Shown: positions 43,738 through 52,670, counted from the first letter of the stretch. The stretch is 64,000 nt of DNA from JAGXQV01 sp041674485 (GCA_041674485.1 JBAYVP010000002.1:1-64000), one strand, 5' to 3'. Numbers and translations: made by a program. Notes: generated by a model not told the origin, from the sequence alone.

Positions 43738-44490
43738 CTACTGGGGATCGTTTTTCAAGCGTTGCATGTTGGTCACATACCGTTGCAACAACACACTGGA
43801 AACATTGTCGAGAGTCTTGAATTCGCAGCCCACGCGCCGGATCGTTTGGCCGGGCTTGGGAGACATTGAAACCACGCTTTTCACCATGAGCGTAACGCTG
43901 ATCTTGCCCACTTCCGGCAAGTCGATCTGGCAACCGGCATAAGTCTGCCCTATCACAAACTCAACGGCATCTTCCACATACGACAACCTGACCCCGCCGC
44001 CGCTGATGTCCATGATGGGCACCTCTATTTGCCCCACCTCCACCTTGCCGGTAGGGATAATGCAACGCAGGCGTTCGGAAAGCGGGATCGAAAGCCGGAA
44101 ATACTCGCGGCGCTGGATGCGGCAAAGGTGGGCCGGAAACGGCATGTAAAAAGCGGGATAATTCTGGTGCGCGAGCTCGCGGATGGCGCCGACTGCAAAT
44201 TGAATCTTGACGTGGTTATGCACGCTGACCAAAGTGAGACGTTTGCTTTCGGCGATGCGCCGGTTTTTGGCCGCATCTGTGCCCTGCTCCACCCAATAGC
44301 CCTTCTCGCCGACATCCAGCACCGAAGTCATGATGAAATCCTTGATGCCATCGTAATACAGCGCGACACGCGCCCCGTCTTCCGCGATACCGCGCAACAA
44401 GGACTGAATCTGGCGCGCGGAAGAAATGCGGCATTCACTCTCCTGGCGATCGGAAAGTCTTTCTATAGTGAGTGGAACGTTTTCTTGCAT
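43738..44490 (-). CDS. ycgR: YcgR-type flagellar brake, paralogue 1 (PilZ)
   Basis: 250 residues from the ATG at 44490; an ORF start 39 bases upstream is less likely. An N-terminal YcgR domain is followed by a PilZ domain with the c-di-GMP-binding RIQRREYFR and DISGGGVR motifs. YcgR binds c-di-GMP and slows the flagellar motor. It is highly similar to the downstream-strand neighbour 44600-45352 (about two-thirds identity by eye). Confidence 0.88.
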   Translation of the reverse strand: MQENVPLTIERLSDRQESECRISSARQIQSLLRGIAEDGARVALYYDGIKDFIMTSVLDVGEKGYWVEQGTDAAKNRRIAESKRLTLVSVHNHVKIQFAVGAIRELAHQNYPAFYMPFPAHLCRIQRREYFRLSIPLSERLRCIIPTGKVEVGQIEVPIMDISGGGVRLSYVEDAVEFVIGQTYAGCQIDLPEVGKISVTLMVKSVVSMSPKPGQTIRRVGCEFKTLDNVSSVLLQRYVTNMQRLKNDPQ

Positions 44491-44599
44491 GATAAATAAG
44501 CGTGTCCCCGGTGCGCTGGTTGGTTGCAAATATCTTTAAGTTTACTACGCACTAAGGAAACGCGGATTAATTCTGCATTTCCCAAGGGTAAAACATCAC

Positions 44600-45352
44600 T
44601 CATGCGGCAGCCCTCAAGCGCTGCACCTTGGTCACATAGCGTTGCAGCAGAATTCCGGAAGAGATATCGACATTCTTGAACTCGCACCCCACCCGATGGA
44701 TCGTTTGCCCGTTCTGCGCGGATATCGTAACCAGATTTTTAACCTCCAGCGTCGCGCTGATCTTGCCCGTTTCCGGCAAATTGATCTGGCAATTCTCATA
44801 AACCTGCCCCAGCACAAACTCGATATCGTCCGCAGTATAAAACAGCCTCACCCCGCCGCCGCTGATATCCATCACCGGCACATCGAACAGCCCGCTCAAC
44901 GGCGGTTGCGCAATGGGAATCACACAAGTCAGGCGCTCGGAAGGGAACAGCGAGAGCCGGTAATATTCGCGGCGTTGAATGCGGTAGAGGATGGCCGGAA
45001 AAGGCAGGTAAAAAGCCGGGTAGCCCTGGTGCGTCACCGCGCGGATACTATCGACCACAAATTGAATCTTCACCTGGTTATGCGCACTGACCAGAGTGAG
45101 GCGCTGGCTTTCCGCAATGCGCCGGTTTTTGGGCGCATCCACGCCCTGCTCCACCCACAACCCTTTATCGCCGACATCCAGCAGCGACGTCATGATGAAT
45201 TCCTTCACGCCATCGTAATACAGCGCGGCAAGCGCCCCGATTTCCGACATATCGCGCAACAAGGACTGTATTTGCTGCGGGGAAGTTACGCGGCATTCAC
45301 TCTCCTGCTCGCCGGCAAGCCTTTCGATGGTTAACGGGATATTTTCGTGCAT
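44600..45352 (-). CDS. ycgR: YcgR-type flagellar brake, paralogue 2 (PilZ)
   Basis: 250 residues. The same domain layout as the neighbour: N-terminal domain, then PilZ with RIQRREYYR and MDISGGGVR. A tandem duplication; each may respond to c-di-GMP with different affinity. Both lie at the end of a flagellar gene block (fliK, FlhB C-domain homologue). Confidence 0.88.
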   Translation of the reverse strand: MHENIPLTIERLAGEQESECRVTSPQQIQSLLRDMSEIGALAALYYDGVKEFIMTSLLDVGDKGLWVEQGVDAPKNRRIAESQRLTLVSAHNQVKIQFVVDSIRAVTHQGYPAFYLPFPAILYRIQRREYYRLSLFPSERLTCVIPIAQPPLSGLFDVPVMDISGGGVRLFYTADDIEFVLGQVYENCQINLPETGKISATLEVKNLVTISAQNGQTIHRVGCEFKNVDISSGILLQRYVTKVQRLRAAA

Positions 45353-45472
45353 TAACTAAACTTCAATTCAGAATGTCATGCCAAACGACGGTTTTTCGCG
45401 GTCTGGCTTCGGGGTAACGAGAGTCGGCGCGCATGATAACAAAATCCGCCACACCTGATAAGTAAAAGGGCG

Positions 45473-45793
45473 CTACCGTCTTGCCGGAGGCAGGATAGCG
45501 GGCGTTTCCGCATGTTCCAGCTTATACAGCCAAGCCAGCAGTTCGGCGACAGCGAGATAAAGTTGCGGCGGGATTTCCTGGTCAAGTTCCACCTGCATCA
45601 ACAGCCCGACCAGATCCTCGGACTCATGCACATAGACATTGTTTTGCTTGGCGCGCTCAATGATTGCCTGCGCCATCATGCCGCGCCCTTTGGCGACCAC
45701 CTGCGGCGCGCCGCCCTGGCTCTTGCCGCCCTGTCCCTTGCCGTAGGTCAAGGCGACGGCGACCTGCTGCGGCAAAAGATTATTGGGTTTCAT
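45473..45793 (-). CDS. FlhB C-terminal-domain homologue (EscU/YscU-like)
   Basis: 106 residues matching the cytoplasmic part of FlhB/YscU: VAVALTYGKG, PQVVAKGRGMMAQAIIERAK and ELDQEIPPQLYLAVAELLAW. The autocleavage NPTH of full FlhB is absent or replaced. Such short homologues (YlqH/FhlB-like) modulate export gating. It starts in the stop of fliK (ATGA). Confidence 0.88.
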   Translation of the reverse strand: MKPNNLLPQQVAVALTYGKGQGGKSQGGAPQVVAKGRGMMAQAIIERAKQNNVYVHESEDLVGLLMQVELDQEIPPQLYLAVAELLAWLYKLEHAETPAILPPARR

Positions 45794-46968
45794 GGCTTTT
45801 CCACTACGGCGTTGACCAGCGGGATGCCCGCATCGGCCAGCGAATTCTTCAGCCTGGGCAGGGCGCTATGGAACAAATGCGCGGTCGCCGGCTCCGTTGC
45901 GCGCAACATCACCCGCAGCCCGCTTTCGGCGAACACCAGGCGCGCATGGACACCGCCCAGACTGGGCAAAGTCAGCTCCATCTCGGTGCTCCACTGGCGC
46001 TCATCCTGCTGCCGCGCCTGATGCTCCGGCTGCCCCTGAATTTCCCACTGCATCTGCTGGCCGGGCCAGACCTGCCCCATCCACACCAGATGATGCTGCT
46101 CCAGCGTGTGCAACTGCTGCTGCACCATTTGCACCAGCTCCTTGGCGATCGGCTGGGCGGCATCACCGCCGGGCTTGGCTTGTGCCGCCGGGTTCGACTG
46201 CGCGGCGGCTGCCTTCTCGGATACATTTTGCTCGGTGACAGACTTAAACGATTCGGGAGCACTTGCCTGCATCTGCACAGCACCCGCCTTATTGTACGCA
46301 ACTTGATTCGCGGTAGTTCCAGCTTGATTCGCGGCTGCTCCCGCCAGAGCTGCTGGAACTCTTGCTCCAACAACGTATTGCGCGTTGGGCAGCAGCTGTG
46401 CGCCCTTCCCGGTCAACAAGTTCTGCGGCTCCTCGCGCAACTGGTTGATACTGCGCTCGCCGCGTATCCACTGCGCCTGGTGCGACTCGTAAAACAGGCC
46501 GCTCTTGCCCAGCGTCTCGCGCAGTGCCCCGGCCAGCACCTTGGTATCCGGCATCTGCTGCCCCGTCTCCCAGACCGCCTTGTTGCCGGACTGCTGGACA
46601 ATCGGTCGTTCGATCGGGCGTTCCGCCAGATTGGAAAGCATGCGCGCAGTCGAACCGATTTGCTCGGGGGTGGAAAGCGGATTGGTCGAAGCGACGATGC
46701 CAAAAGTAATGCGCGGCTGCAGCGAAAGCACTTCCAGCTTGATCGTATCGCCCGCCTTGATATTACCGGGCAAGCGCATCTGCAAAGTCTGCCCGGCAAC
46801 CTGCACCTTGAACAATCCCTCGCTGAGTTTTTCCTGAACCGAACCCTGCAACTGCTGCCCGGGCTCAAGATTAGTGACAGGCTTGGGCGCATCCGAAGTC
46901 AGCACGCCCTGAGGCTTTCCGGAGTTGGAAAGAATTTGCAGCGCGCTGATTACATTGGCGGGTAACAT
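45790..46968 (-). CDS. fliK: Flagellar hook-length control protein FliK
   Basis: 392 residues. The Gln-, Ala- and Pro-rich N-terminal and middle parts are low in complexity; the C-terminal ~90 residues match the Flg_hook domain (MELTLPSLGGVHARLVFAES, then LPRLKNSLADAGIPL). It measures hook length and triggers the export switch by way of FlhB. The ATG at 46966-46968 overlaps nothing; the coupled downstream gene is a FlhB-C homologue, which makes functional sense. Confidence 0.85.
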   Translation of the reverse strand: MLPANVISALQILSNSGKPQGVLTSDAPKPVTNLEPGQQLQGSVQEKLSEGLFKVQVAGQTLQMRLPGNIKAGDTIKLEVLSLQPRITFGIVASTNPLSTPEQIGSTARMLSNLAERPIERPIVQQSGNKAVWETGQQMPDTKVLAGALRETLGKSGLFYESHQAQWIRGERSINQLREEPQNLLTGKGAQLLPNAQYVVGARVPAALAGAAANQAGTTANQVAYNKAGAVQMQASAPESFKSVTEQNVSEKAAAAQSNPAAQAKPGGDAAQPIAKELVQMVQQQLHTLEQHHLVWMGQVWPGQQMQWEIQGQPEHQARQQDERQWSTEMELTLPSLGGVHARLVFAESGLRVMLRATEPATAHLFHSALPRLKNSLADAGIPLVNAVVEKP

Positions 46969-47142
46969 CGTATGGCGATCGCCCAGTTAAGATGAAACAA
47001 CACCCAATCCCCCTCCGCTTCGCTCCCCCACATTTTTCAAAGAGGGTGTTTCCCCACCTTGAAAAGGGGGGCTAGTGAGGATTTACTTTTATTTTCGCCA
47101 TTCAAAGTAGCTCATTCCCTGTAGGTTGCTTTTGAAACAACA

Positions 47143-47230
47143 GTAGCCCGGATGAAGCGGAGCGAAGTCCGGGAAATCACTGGGCGCGCCCGAAAAAGCC
47201 CCGGATTCCATTGCATTCCATCCGGGCTAC
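47143..47230. repeat. Family E repeat (GTAGCCCGGATGAAGCG type)
   Basis: GTAGCCCGGATGAAGCGGAG ... CATTCCATCCGGGCTAC form ~14-base inverted arms. A related copy is at 54955-55034. The rest of the gap 46969-47239 also has a hairpin of CCCCCC/GGGGGG runs (46990-47075). Confidence 0.7.
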
Positions 47231-47239
47231 GCTTGCTGC

Positions 47240-47557
47240 TCAAAACCCCTGAAACAGAAAGTCCAGCGCGGTGTTGATGACCACCTGTTCGCTGGCCAGC
47301 GATTGCACCGGTTGCTTGAACAGGCGCAAGGGCACTGCGGCCAACTTGGGCGTTTCCAGCAGGCAGTCGATACCTTCGATCATGAAAACGGGCATCAAGC
47401 GCATCGGAATCTGGCTGGCAGGAAACCGGTCGCGGCGGCGCAAGGGTACGACTACCCGGGTTTCCAGGCCATGCAGCAAATCACTTTGCACATCCAGCAA
47501 AAAAGGCACATCGGCGGCATGAGTGCCACTATTGCGAAAAACATCAAAGCGCGCCAT
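47240..47557 (-). CDS. ccdB: CcdB-type gyrase toxin
   Basis: 105 residues from the ATG at 47555-47557. Sequence begins MARFDVFRNSG and matches CcdB across its length (VPFLLDVQSDLL, TRVVVPLRRRDRF, and the C-terminal ALDFLFQGF). The last residues (..W/F-G-x) are near the gyrase-contact tip of the family. It poisons DNA gyrase. The antitoxin ccdA is upstream, with one base between its stop and this ATG. Confidence 0.92.
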   Translation of the reverse strand: MARFDVFRNSGTHAADVPFLLDVQSDLLHGLETRVVVPLRRRDRFPASQIPMRLMPVFMIEGIDCLLETPKLAAVPLRLFKQPVQSLASEQVVINTALDFLFQGF

Positions 47558-47558
47558 G

Positions 47559-47798
47559 TCAGAATGAGCGCCAAGCCTCAAGCGGCAGCCCCTCACGAGA
47601 CACATCTGCATTATAGGCTGCGATAAATTCAGCATTTTCGGACTGCCAGCGCCGCTCCTGTTCACTCTTGACCAATTCGCGCAAAAACCGGTCACAAGCA
47701 AGGGAAATGTTGATCCCCAAAGCCTTCGCCTCGTTCAACACATCGGCGGAAAGGGTGATATTGGTGGCTTTTTTAGGAACAGTGACAATATTTGACAT
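47559..47798 (-). CDS. ccdA: CcdA-type antitoxin
   Basis: 79 residues. The N-terminal ribbon-helix-helix portion (TNITLSADVLNEAKALGINIS) and the C-terminal RWQSENAEFIAAYN toxin-binding segment are typical of CcdA. Antitoxin first, toxin second, as usual. A predicted autoregulated promoter is expected in the 60 bases upstream, containing ATGATGTTTTCATCAT as an inverted repeat (47811-47826), a good operator candidate. Confidence 0.92.
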   Translation of the reverse strand: MSNIVTVPKKATNITLSADVLNEAKALGINISLACDRFLRELVKSEQERRWQSENAEFIAAYNADVSREGLPLEAWRSF

Positions 47799-47810
47799 GA
47801 AGACCTCCTG

Positions 47811-47826
47811 ATGATGTTTTCATCAT
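47811..47826. promoter_or_regulatory. Inverted-repeat operator candidate before ccdAB
   Basis: ATGATG-TTTT-CATCAT is a perfect 6-base dyad with a 4-base spacer, ~13 bases before the ccdA start, where a CcdA/CcdB repressor would bind. Confidence 0.55.
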
Positions 47827-47866
47827 ATGCGCATACTATCACAACATGATTGATGTTCGTTGTTAG

Positions 47867-48247
47867 CTATTTAACCCTGGCGTGCGGAATATTCGGACTG
47901 CTTGGATTGACCACAATACTTTGTCGGCTGGGCGACAAAAGCAGATCCATATCTTCCATCGGCACCGCGCCAAGAAGAACCTCATCCCCCAGAACCAGCG
48001 CGCCGACAAAACATATCCTGTTCTCGAACGACACCTTCACGGGACCCACATACGGTACATTCATCGAGCGGCCATCCGCCACGGTAACCTCGCGCAAAGA
48101 TTCCGTCTGCAAATCGAGCTGCAAAGCAATGTGCTCGGGCAAGCACAACATAAGCGCGCCAGTATCAGCAAGCGCCCTGATGCTCATCGGTCGGAGTTCA
48201 GGTTTGCGCGGGTTACTTAGCTCAATACTGGCAAAAATGTGCCCCAT
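47867..48247 (-). CDS. Clan AA aspartic-protease-like protein
   Basis: 126 residues. The motif RALADTGALMLCLPEH (~25-38) has the DTG of retropepsin-like aspartic proteases, followed by strands GPVKVSFENRICFVGA and VLLGAVPMEDMDL that match the single-domain bacterial form. The family role is often unknown. No partner gene is clear; it lies between TA modules in an accessory island. Confidence 0.65.
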   Translation of the reverse strand: MGHIFASIELSNPRKPELRPMSIRALADTGALMLCLPEHIALQLDLQTESLREVTVADGRSMNVPYVGPVKVSFENRICFVGALVLGDEVLLGAVPMEDMDLLLSPSRQSIVVNPSSPNIPHARVK

Positions 48248-48387
48248 AGTCGCCCTTCCTTTCAGTGAACCCTTGGCATATTGATACTGCCCATATGTGG
48301 AGTATCAAAGGGAACCTCCTCATGGCACTCGGTTATGGGATTATGGCTCTGTAACAATCGAGTGGTTTATGCTACGGCTCTGGTTGG

Positions 48388-48464
48388 TAGGTTGGCGCTG
48401 AACGCAGTGAAGCCCAACATCAGCCGACCACATGTGTTGGGCATCTGCCTTAACGCAAACCTAC
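48388..48464. repeat. Family D-like repeat between fliT and the protease gene
   Basis: GTAGGTTGGCGCTGAACGCA ... AACGCAAACCTAC form inverted arms with an internal TGTTGGGC hairpin. Ends at the last codons of fliT. Confidence 0.5.
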
Positions 48465-48784
48465 CCCCCATAAACCTGCTGCAGCCTTTGCTCTTGGCGG
48501 TTGCTTTGCATGATGCGCTGCAACTGGCCCATCCACGCCACGGTGCGGCTGCGGATATCGGCGTCGTGTTCGAGGATTTTCTTGATGATCTGCGCCTTGC
48601 GCTGGCGTGCTGACTCGTCCAGCGTGGCTGCCGCATCCGCACGCTTCATCGCGGCGACATAGCGACCGCACTGCTGCTCAAGATCAATCAGTTGATCCCA
48701 CTCGCCGTGCTCTGCCGCCTCGCGCATCTGCGCGGTCAGCGTGGACAGCGACTCGTAATTTTTGATGACTTCATGGCTGCCCAT
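48461..48784 (-). CDS. fliT: FliT-like flagellar chaperone
   Basis: 107 residues, all helical, with the FliT-type pattern (MREAAEHGEWDQLIDLEQQC, then RKAQIIKKILEHDADIR). Starts three bases after fliS ends. FliT is the chaperone for FliD and can restrain FlhDC. The context (fliD-fliS-fliT) is standard. Confidence 0.85.
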   Translation of the reverse strand: MGSHEVIKNYESLSTLTAQMREAAEHGEWDQLIDLEQQCGRYVAAMKRADAAATLDESARQRKAQIIKKILEHDADIRSRTVAWMGQLQRIMQSNRQEQRLQQVYGG

Positions 48785-48786
48785 TT

Positions 48787-49515
48787 TTACATCCTCCCGT
48801 ATAGCGATTGCACCTTGCTTGCCATCCGCTGTTGCTGCGGCTGCATGGGCGACGGCGTATTGGCCGCCTTGGCGGGAGCGGCTGCCGTGGCGGTGGCTAC
48901 CGGCTTGGGTTGCGCGGCGGTAACAGGCGCGGCTGATGCGGCTTTAGCCTGGGGCGGCACGACTGCAACAGATGCCGGTTTGACCTGCGCAACAGGCGCT
49001 TTAACCTGAGATTGCACCGGCGCAGCCTTTGCCTGCGCCTGATTGGCCGCAGCGGGCACCGCATAAACCTGCGACACTCTTGCGGGCGGTGGCACGACTT
49101 CAGCGGCTGGCGCGGCGGCGGCAGCGGCAGCGCCCGGTCGAATGCTCTCCCACGCGCCCTTCAAATCGTTCAACAAACGCGCCACCTCATCCAGCGCGCC
49201 CATATCGTTGTTCAGGTTGGCGACTAGCAGACGCCTGGCCATATAGTCATACAGCGACGACAGGTTTTGCGCCATCTCGCCGCCCACTTTTTTGTCCAGG
49301 CTGGCATTCAGCCCGTCATCAATGATGGAGATCGCCTTGGAAATCGCCGCGCCCTTGGCGGCAATATTCTTGCGCATCATGCCGTTCTTGGCAGTTGCAA
49401 TCGCCAGCAATGCGCCCTGATAAAGCATGGCAATCAGCTTGTGCGGGTCAGCCGCCAACACGCCGGACTCAACATCGACTTTTGCATAAGCTTTACTGGC
49501 TGTAGTTGCGTTCAT
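48787..49515 (-). CDS. fliS: FliS flagellin chaperone with Ala/Pro-rich C-terminal extension
   Basis: 242 residues. Residues ~1-125 are FliS (AYAKVDVESGVLAADPHKL, LIAMLYQGALLAI; LYDYMARRLLVANL). A further ~115 residues are low complexity (Ala, Pro, Gln, Lys), ending KVQSLYGRM. FliS prevents early flagellin polymerisation. The extension is unusual: typical FliS is ~125-140 residues. Its role is unknown. Confidence 0.85.
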   Translation of the reverse strand: MNATTASKAYAKVDVESGVLAADPHKLIAMLYQGALLAIATAKNGMMRKNIAAKGAAISKAISIIDDGLNASLDKKVGGEMAQNLSSLYDYMARRLLVANLNNDMGALDEVARLLNDLKGAWESIRPGAAAAAAAPAAEVVPPPARVSQVYAVPAAANQAQAKAAPVQSQVKAPVAQVKPASVAVVPPQAKAASAAPVTAAQPKPVATATAAAPAKAANTPSPMQPQQQRMASKVQSLYGRM

Positions 49516-49528
49516 GGTAAACCTCCGT

Positions 49529-51001
49529 TCAATTATTGTTGCTGATTTGTGCGAGTTGTTGGGTCAAATAAGTACTGGTGGCATTCATGCTGCTCAACAA
49601 ACTATCCAGCGAAACAAATTGTGCGCGGTAGCGTTTTTCGACAGCCAGCAAGCGCGTTTCCATTTCTTTGCGTCGGCTGGTGAGATCTGCAATCGTCCTG
49701 CCAATACCCTCGGTACGATTGGCCAGAGTACCATCGCTGGCCAATGCCGCAGTCGTAAAGGTGTCCAGCGAGGTGAGATAGCCGTTATCGGAAGAAAACA
49801 GGATGGCGATATCTGCAAAGCTATCTGTCATGGCCGTATCAAGTTTTGCTTGGTCGAGTTTCAGCGTGCCGTCCTTCTGGAAAGTCACCCCGATATTCGT
49901 TAGCGTGTTCAACACCCCTGAAGTACCGCTTACCGCCGAACTCAAAATGCTGCGCATCTGGGTTTGCAAATTGCGTATCGTAAAATCGCCCTGCAACGTC
50001 GCCCCTTTTTTGGCGGTGGTATCGTAAGAAGTTTCAGTTTTCAAAATGCCTGCAAGATCGTTATAGGCTTTGACAAAACTGGCCACCGACGTGCTGATAG
50101 AAGAGGTGTCCCGCGCCACGGTCAGCTTGACCGGCTTGTTAATTTCGGTTTCATTGAGGAGGTTGATCGTGACCCCGTGGATCACGTCGGAAATCGAGTT
50201 TGATTCCTTGCTCACCGCCACCCCGTTGACCTTGATGTTGGCGTTGCTTGCCGTGACTGTTTCTGCCAGATTTTGTGTGCCACCAGGGCCGGGATCGTGC
50301 GCCAGCAAATTGCCGATGTCGGCATCGCCGCTCACCGAAATTTTCATGCTGTTGCTTGCGCCGAGCTTGTCGGAAGACAGCACCAAACGGTAAGGCGCTG
50401 TCGCATCGCCGTCATTGATGAGGGTTGCGGTTACACCCATATTGGCTTCGTTGATCGAATCGCGGATGCCTTCCAGCGTATTATTGTTGATATTGATGGT
50501 GATGCTATGCGTGCCCGCATCATTGCTGGTGAACGTGGCACTGCTATAGGTACCGCCCGTATCGGTGTCGGCATCGTAAGGCGTGAATGTGCCCGCAACA
50601 GTACCAAAATCGAAAGTGACCGTCGTTTCGGCTCCCGTGCCGATGGCCTCGGTAATGCTGGCTTGCCCGGCGGCAATCAAATTTTGCGACTTTGCCAGAC
50701 TGGTGACTTCCAGGGAATAAGTGCCTGCCGTCGCAATGCTGGTGGCGGTGGCGGAAAAAATCGTATCGTCGGAAGGGGTAGCCTTGAGCGACTGGAACAT
50801 AGTCGCGCTGTTCAAGTCGCTCACTGCAGTTTGAAAGCTCGACACCGCACCCTTGACGGTGCCGTAAGAGGTAAGCTTGGCTTGGTAGCTGGCTTCCTTG
50901 GCGTCGAGTTTATCAATCGGCATCCGTTCAACCTTCATCAACTGCGTGACGATGCTGTTGACATCAAGGTTGGTTGATGATGAAGTGGCCGCAGTTGCCA
51001 T
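49529..51001 (-). CDS. fliD: FliD filament cap protein
   Basis: 490 residues from the ATG at 50999-51001, with AAAGGAACAG before it. FliD_N and FliD_C domains are recognisable: LDVNSIVTQLMKVERMPIDK at the N terminus, and ALASDGTLANRTEGIGRTIADL and YRAQFVSLDSLLSSMNATSTYL at the C terminus. It caps the growing filament. It heads fliD-fliS-fliT. Confidence 0.92.
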   Translation of the reverse strand: MATAATSSSTNLDVNSIVTQLMKVERMPIDKLDAKEASYQAKLTSYGTVKGAVSSFQTAVSDLNSATMFQSLKATPSDDTIFSATATSIATAGTYSLEVTSLAKSQNLIAAGQASITEAIGTGAETTVTFDFGTVAGTFTPYDADTDTGGTYSSATFTSNDAGTHSITININNNTLEGIRDSINEANMGVTATLINDGDATAPYRLVLSSDKLGASNSMKISVSGDADIGNLLAHDPGPGGTQNLAETVTASNANIKVNGVAVSKESNSISDVIHGVTINLLNETEINKPVKLTVARDTSSISTSVASFVKAYNDLAGILKTETSYDTTAKKGATLQGDFTIRNLQTQMRSILSSAVSGTSGVLNTLTNIGVTFQKDGTLKLDQAKLDTAMTDSFADIAILFSSDNGYLTSLDTFTTAALASDGTLANRTEGIGRTIADLTSRRKEMETRLLAVEKRYRAQFVSLDSLLSSMNATSTYLTQQLAQISNNN

Positions 51002-51139
51002 GGTCTGTTCCTTTAAGCCTTTCGTGTGTATTGCCGCGTTGATTGTGGGTGCGAATTCATTCGCCCGAGGGTGGATCAATCCGCCCCTGCCACAACATCT
51101 TGCCCCGATTCAAAATCAATCCGTAAGCTCTTGGTTAGC

Positions 51140-51147
51140 TTATCGGC
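51140..51147 (-). promoter_or_regulatory. Possible sigma-28 -10 element for fliDST
   Basis: On the minus strand GCCGATAA, a perfect FliA -10 sequence, lies ~140 bases before fliD. The matching -35 (TAAAGTTT at 11 bases) is weak, so only part of the promoter is convincing. Confidence 0.4.
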
Positions 51148-51199
51148 AAGATTTTACTTTTGTTGCGTCCCTCAGCCAAATCTTTGCGGTTGTCACACT

Positions 51200-51322
51200 A
51201 ACGGTCATGGCGAGCAGCCACCCCTGATAATGAAACTCACCATGCCCGTTTCCCTCTCCTCAATCCTCTCCCGCAAGCGGGCGAGGAGGCGAACGAATCG
51301 CTACGCGAGTTTCACGTTAAAG
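51200..51322. repeat. Repeat family B, copy 2
   Basis: ACGGTCATGGCGAGCAGCCA ... CACCATGCCCGTTT, then CTCTCCCGCAAGCGGGCGAG and CGCTACGCGAGTTTCACG; nearly the same as 4521-4638. Part of the 724-base gene-free stretch 51002-51725. Confidence 0.75.
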
Positions 51323-51438
51323 ATTCCATCCGGTGCCGGGGCACATCATCTTTGCCTCCGCGCTACCTGCTCAATCGGCCAACGACACCTTGACAAAAGC
51401 GCTTCTCGATGCGGGTGGCGGTATTTGAATTCCGCCAG

Positions 51439-51695
51439 GTAACTACTCAGGTACTGCCGCTTTTCTCCTTCCCCCTTGCAGGGGGAAGGGCGGGATTAAC
51501 CAGCGACTTGGCTGCGGTCTTTTGCAGCCTAGTCGAATGGCTAGTTGTTTCATCGAGGTGGTAGGAAGGTGGGGTATTCAAAGACACTTTGCGATGATTC
51601 CACCCTTCCACCCCCATCCTAACCTTCCCCCTTCCAGGGGGAAGGGACTGGCGTTGTGGTTGTTTCAAGCACACTACTTCGACCTGAGTAGTTAC
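51439..51695. repeat. Repeat family A, longest copy
   Basis: Starts GTAACTACTCAGGT and ends ACCTGAGTAGTTAC: perfect ~14-base terminal inverted repeats around a ~257-base interior with CTTCCCCC/GGGGGAAG hairpins. No reading frame of interest. A MITE-like structure without a visible transposase; target duplications are not evident. Confidence 0.85.
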
Positions 51696-51725
51696 AAATT
51701 ACTCCTCTAACCCCGTTGGTGTCGC

Positions 51726-52052
51726 TCATTTTGCTATCCCCAAGAACACTGCCAAACAACGCTCGACTTCCACCAGGGCATCTGCGTCGATGCGTCCGAA
51801 GGCTCGGCCTACCTTGTCGCGCTTCACCGTCATGGCCTTGTCCACCATCACTTGCGAAGGTTTCTGCAAACCGTTTTCTGCGCTCGGTTGCACGGTGACG
51901 CGAAGCAACGGCGCGGCAACGAGCGTGCCGGTGATGGGCAGTACCATTGCGCTCGCGTGCTCTTTGAACTGGTTGGCCTGAATCACCAAGGCGTGCCTCG
52001 GCTTGCCAAAGTCGCCTTGCACGGCGATGGTCACGAGGTCGCCGCGCATCAT
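51726..52052 (-). CDS. MazF/PemK-type endoribonuclease toxin
   Basis: 108 residues matching MazF: MMRGDLVTIAVQGDFGKPRH (conserved RGD then GKPR), ALVIQANQF, and a C-terminal RDKVGRAFGRIDADALV. It cuts mRNA. It starts inside the antitoxin stop (ATGA overlap at 52049-52052). Confidence 0.9.
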   Translation of the reverse strand: MMRGDLVTIAVQGDFGKPRHALVIQANQFKEHASAMVLPITGTLVAAPLLRVTVQPSAENGLQKPSQVMVDKAMTVKRDKVGRAFGRIDADALVEVERCLAVFLGIAK

Positions 52053-52273
52053 TCCGTCCAGCCATCCACATCTACCAAGGCTTCATCCATGAACTGCTGC
52101 ATAGACGTATCAGCCATGTCCGCTTGAGCCACCAAGCGGCACTGGCGGCGGCACTCGGCCTCAAAGTCTGGGCGGCGTGTGTCCGGCACCCAGATTTGCA
52201 CCGGGCGCAGCCCCGCCATGCGCAGCGCGTCGCGGTGCTTTTGAACTCGTGCATTAACGTGCGCGGTTCCCAT
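52049..52273 (-). CDS. MazE-like antitoxin (DUF3018)
   Basis: 74 residues. The N-terminal HTH/helix region and C-terminal SMQQFMDEALVDVDGWTE fit the DUF3018 antitoxin family, usually paired with MazF. It precedes the toxin with a 4-base overlap. Confidence 0.82.
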   Translation of the reverse strand: MGTAHVNARVQKHRDALRMAGLRPVQIWVPDTRRPDFEAECRRQCRLVAQADMADTSMQQFMDEALVDVDGWTE

Positions 52274-52444
52274 GTGAAGACCCCCATCAAGTTACATGCA
52301 ACACTATACACGGCAACAGGGTTACATGCAACGACTTTAGCAACTCACACCGGTCGAGCGAAACAAAATATCAAAGTGGTGAGACCCTCATGGCACTCGG
52401 TAAGCAATTTTTCGCCTATTCGCCGCCGCCCCTGCATCGGTTTG

Positions 52445-52596
52445 GTAGGTTGGGTTAGCGTAGCGTAACCCAACAATCCACCTTGTTTTATCAGCGTTGG
52501 GTTACGCGATATCCCTCACCTCAATCCTCTCCCGCCTGCGGGAGAGGAGGCAAACGTGAAAAGCACTTGTTGTTCCCTGCCGCTAACCCAACCTAC
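52445..52596. repeat. Family D/B composite repeat
   Basis: GTAGGTTGGGTTAGCGTAGC ... GCTAACCCAACCTAC are the outer arms; the interior carries the family-B hairpin (CTCTCCCGCCTGCGGGAGAG). In the 397-base gene-free stretch 52274-52670; GCACTCGGTAAG/GAGTGCCATGAGGG short repeats flank it (52387, 52631). Confidence 0.6.
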
Positions 52597-52670
52597 ACAT
52601 GCTGTTTTATGGCGATGTAAATCCTTAACCGAGTGCCATGAGGGGCAGACACCTTTGCTTTGCTGTGAAT

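Noticed and set aside
51139..51180. Full sigma-28 promoter for fliD
   Set aside because: Only the -10 box GCCGATAA fits; the -35 position is poor, so only a weak call was kept.
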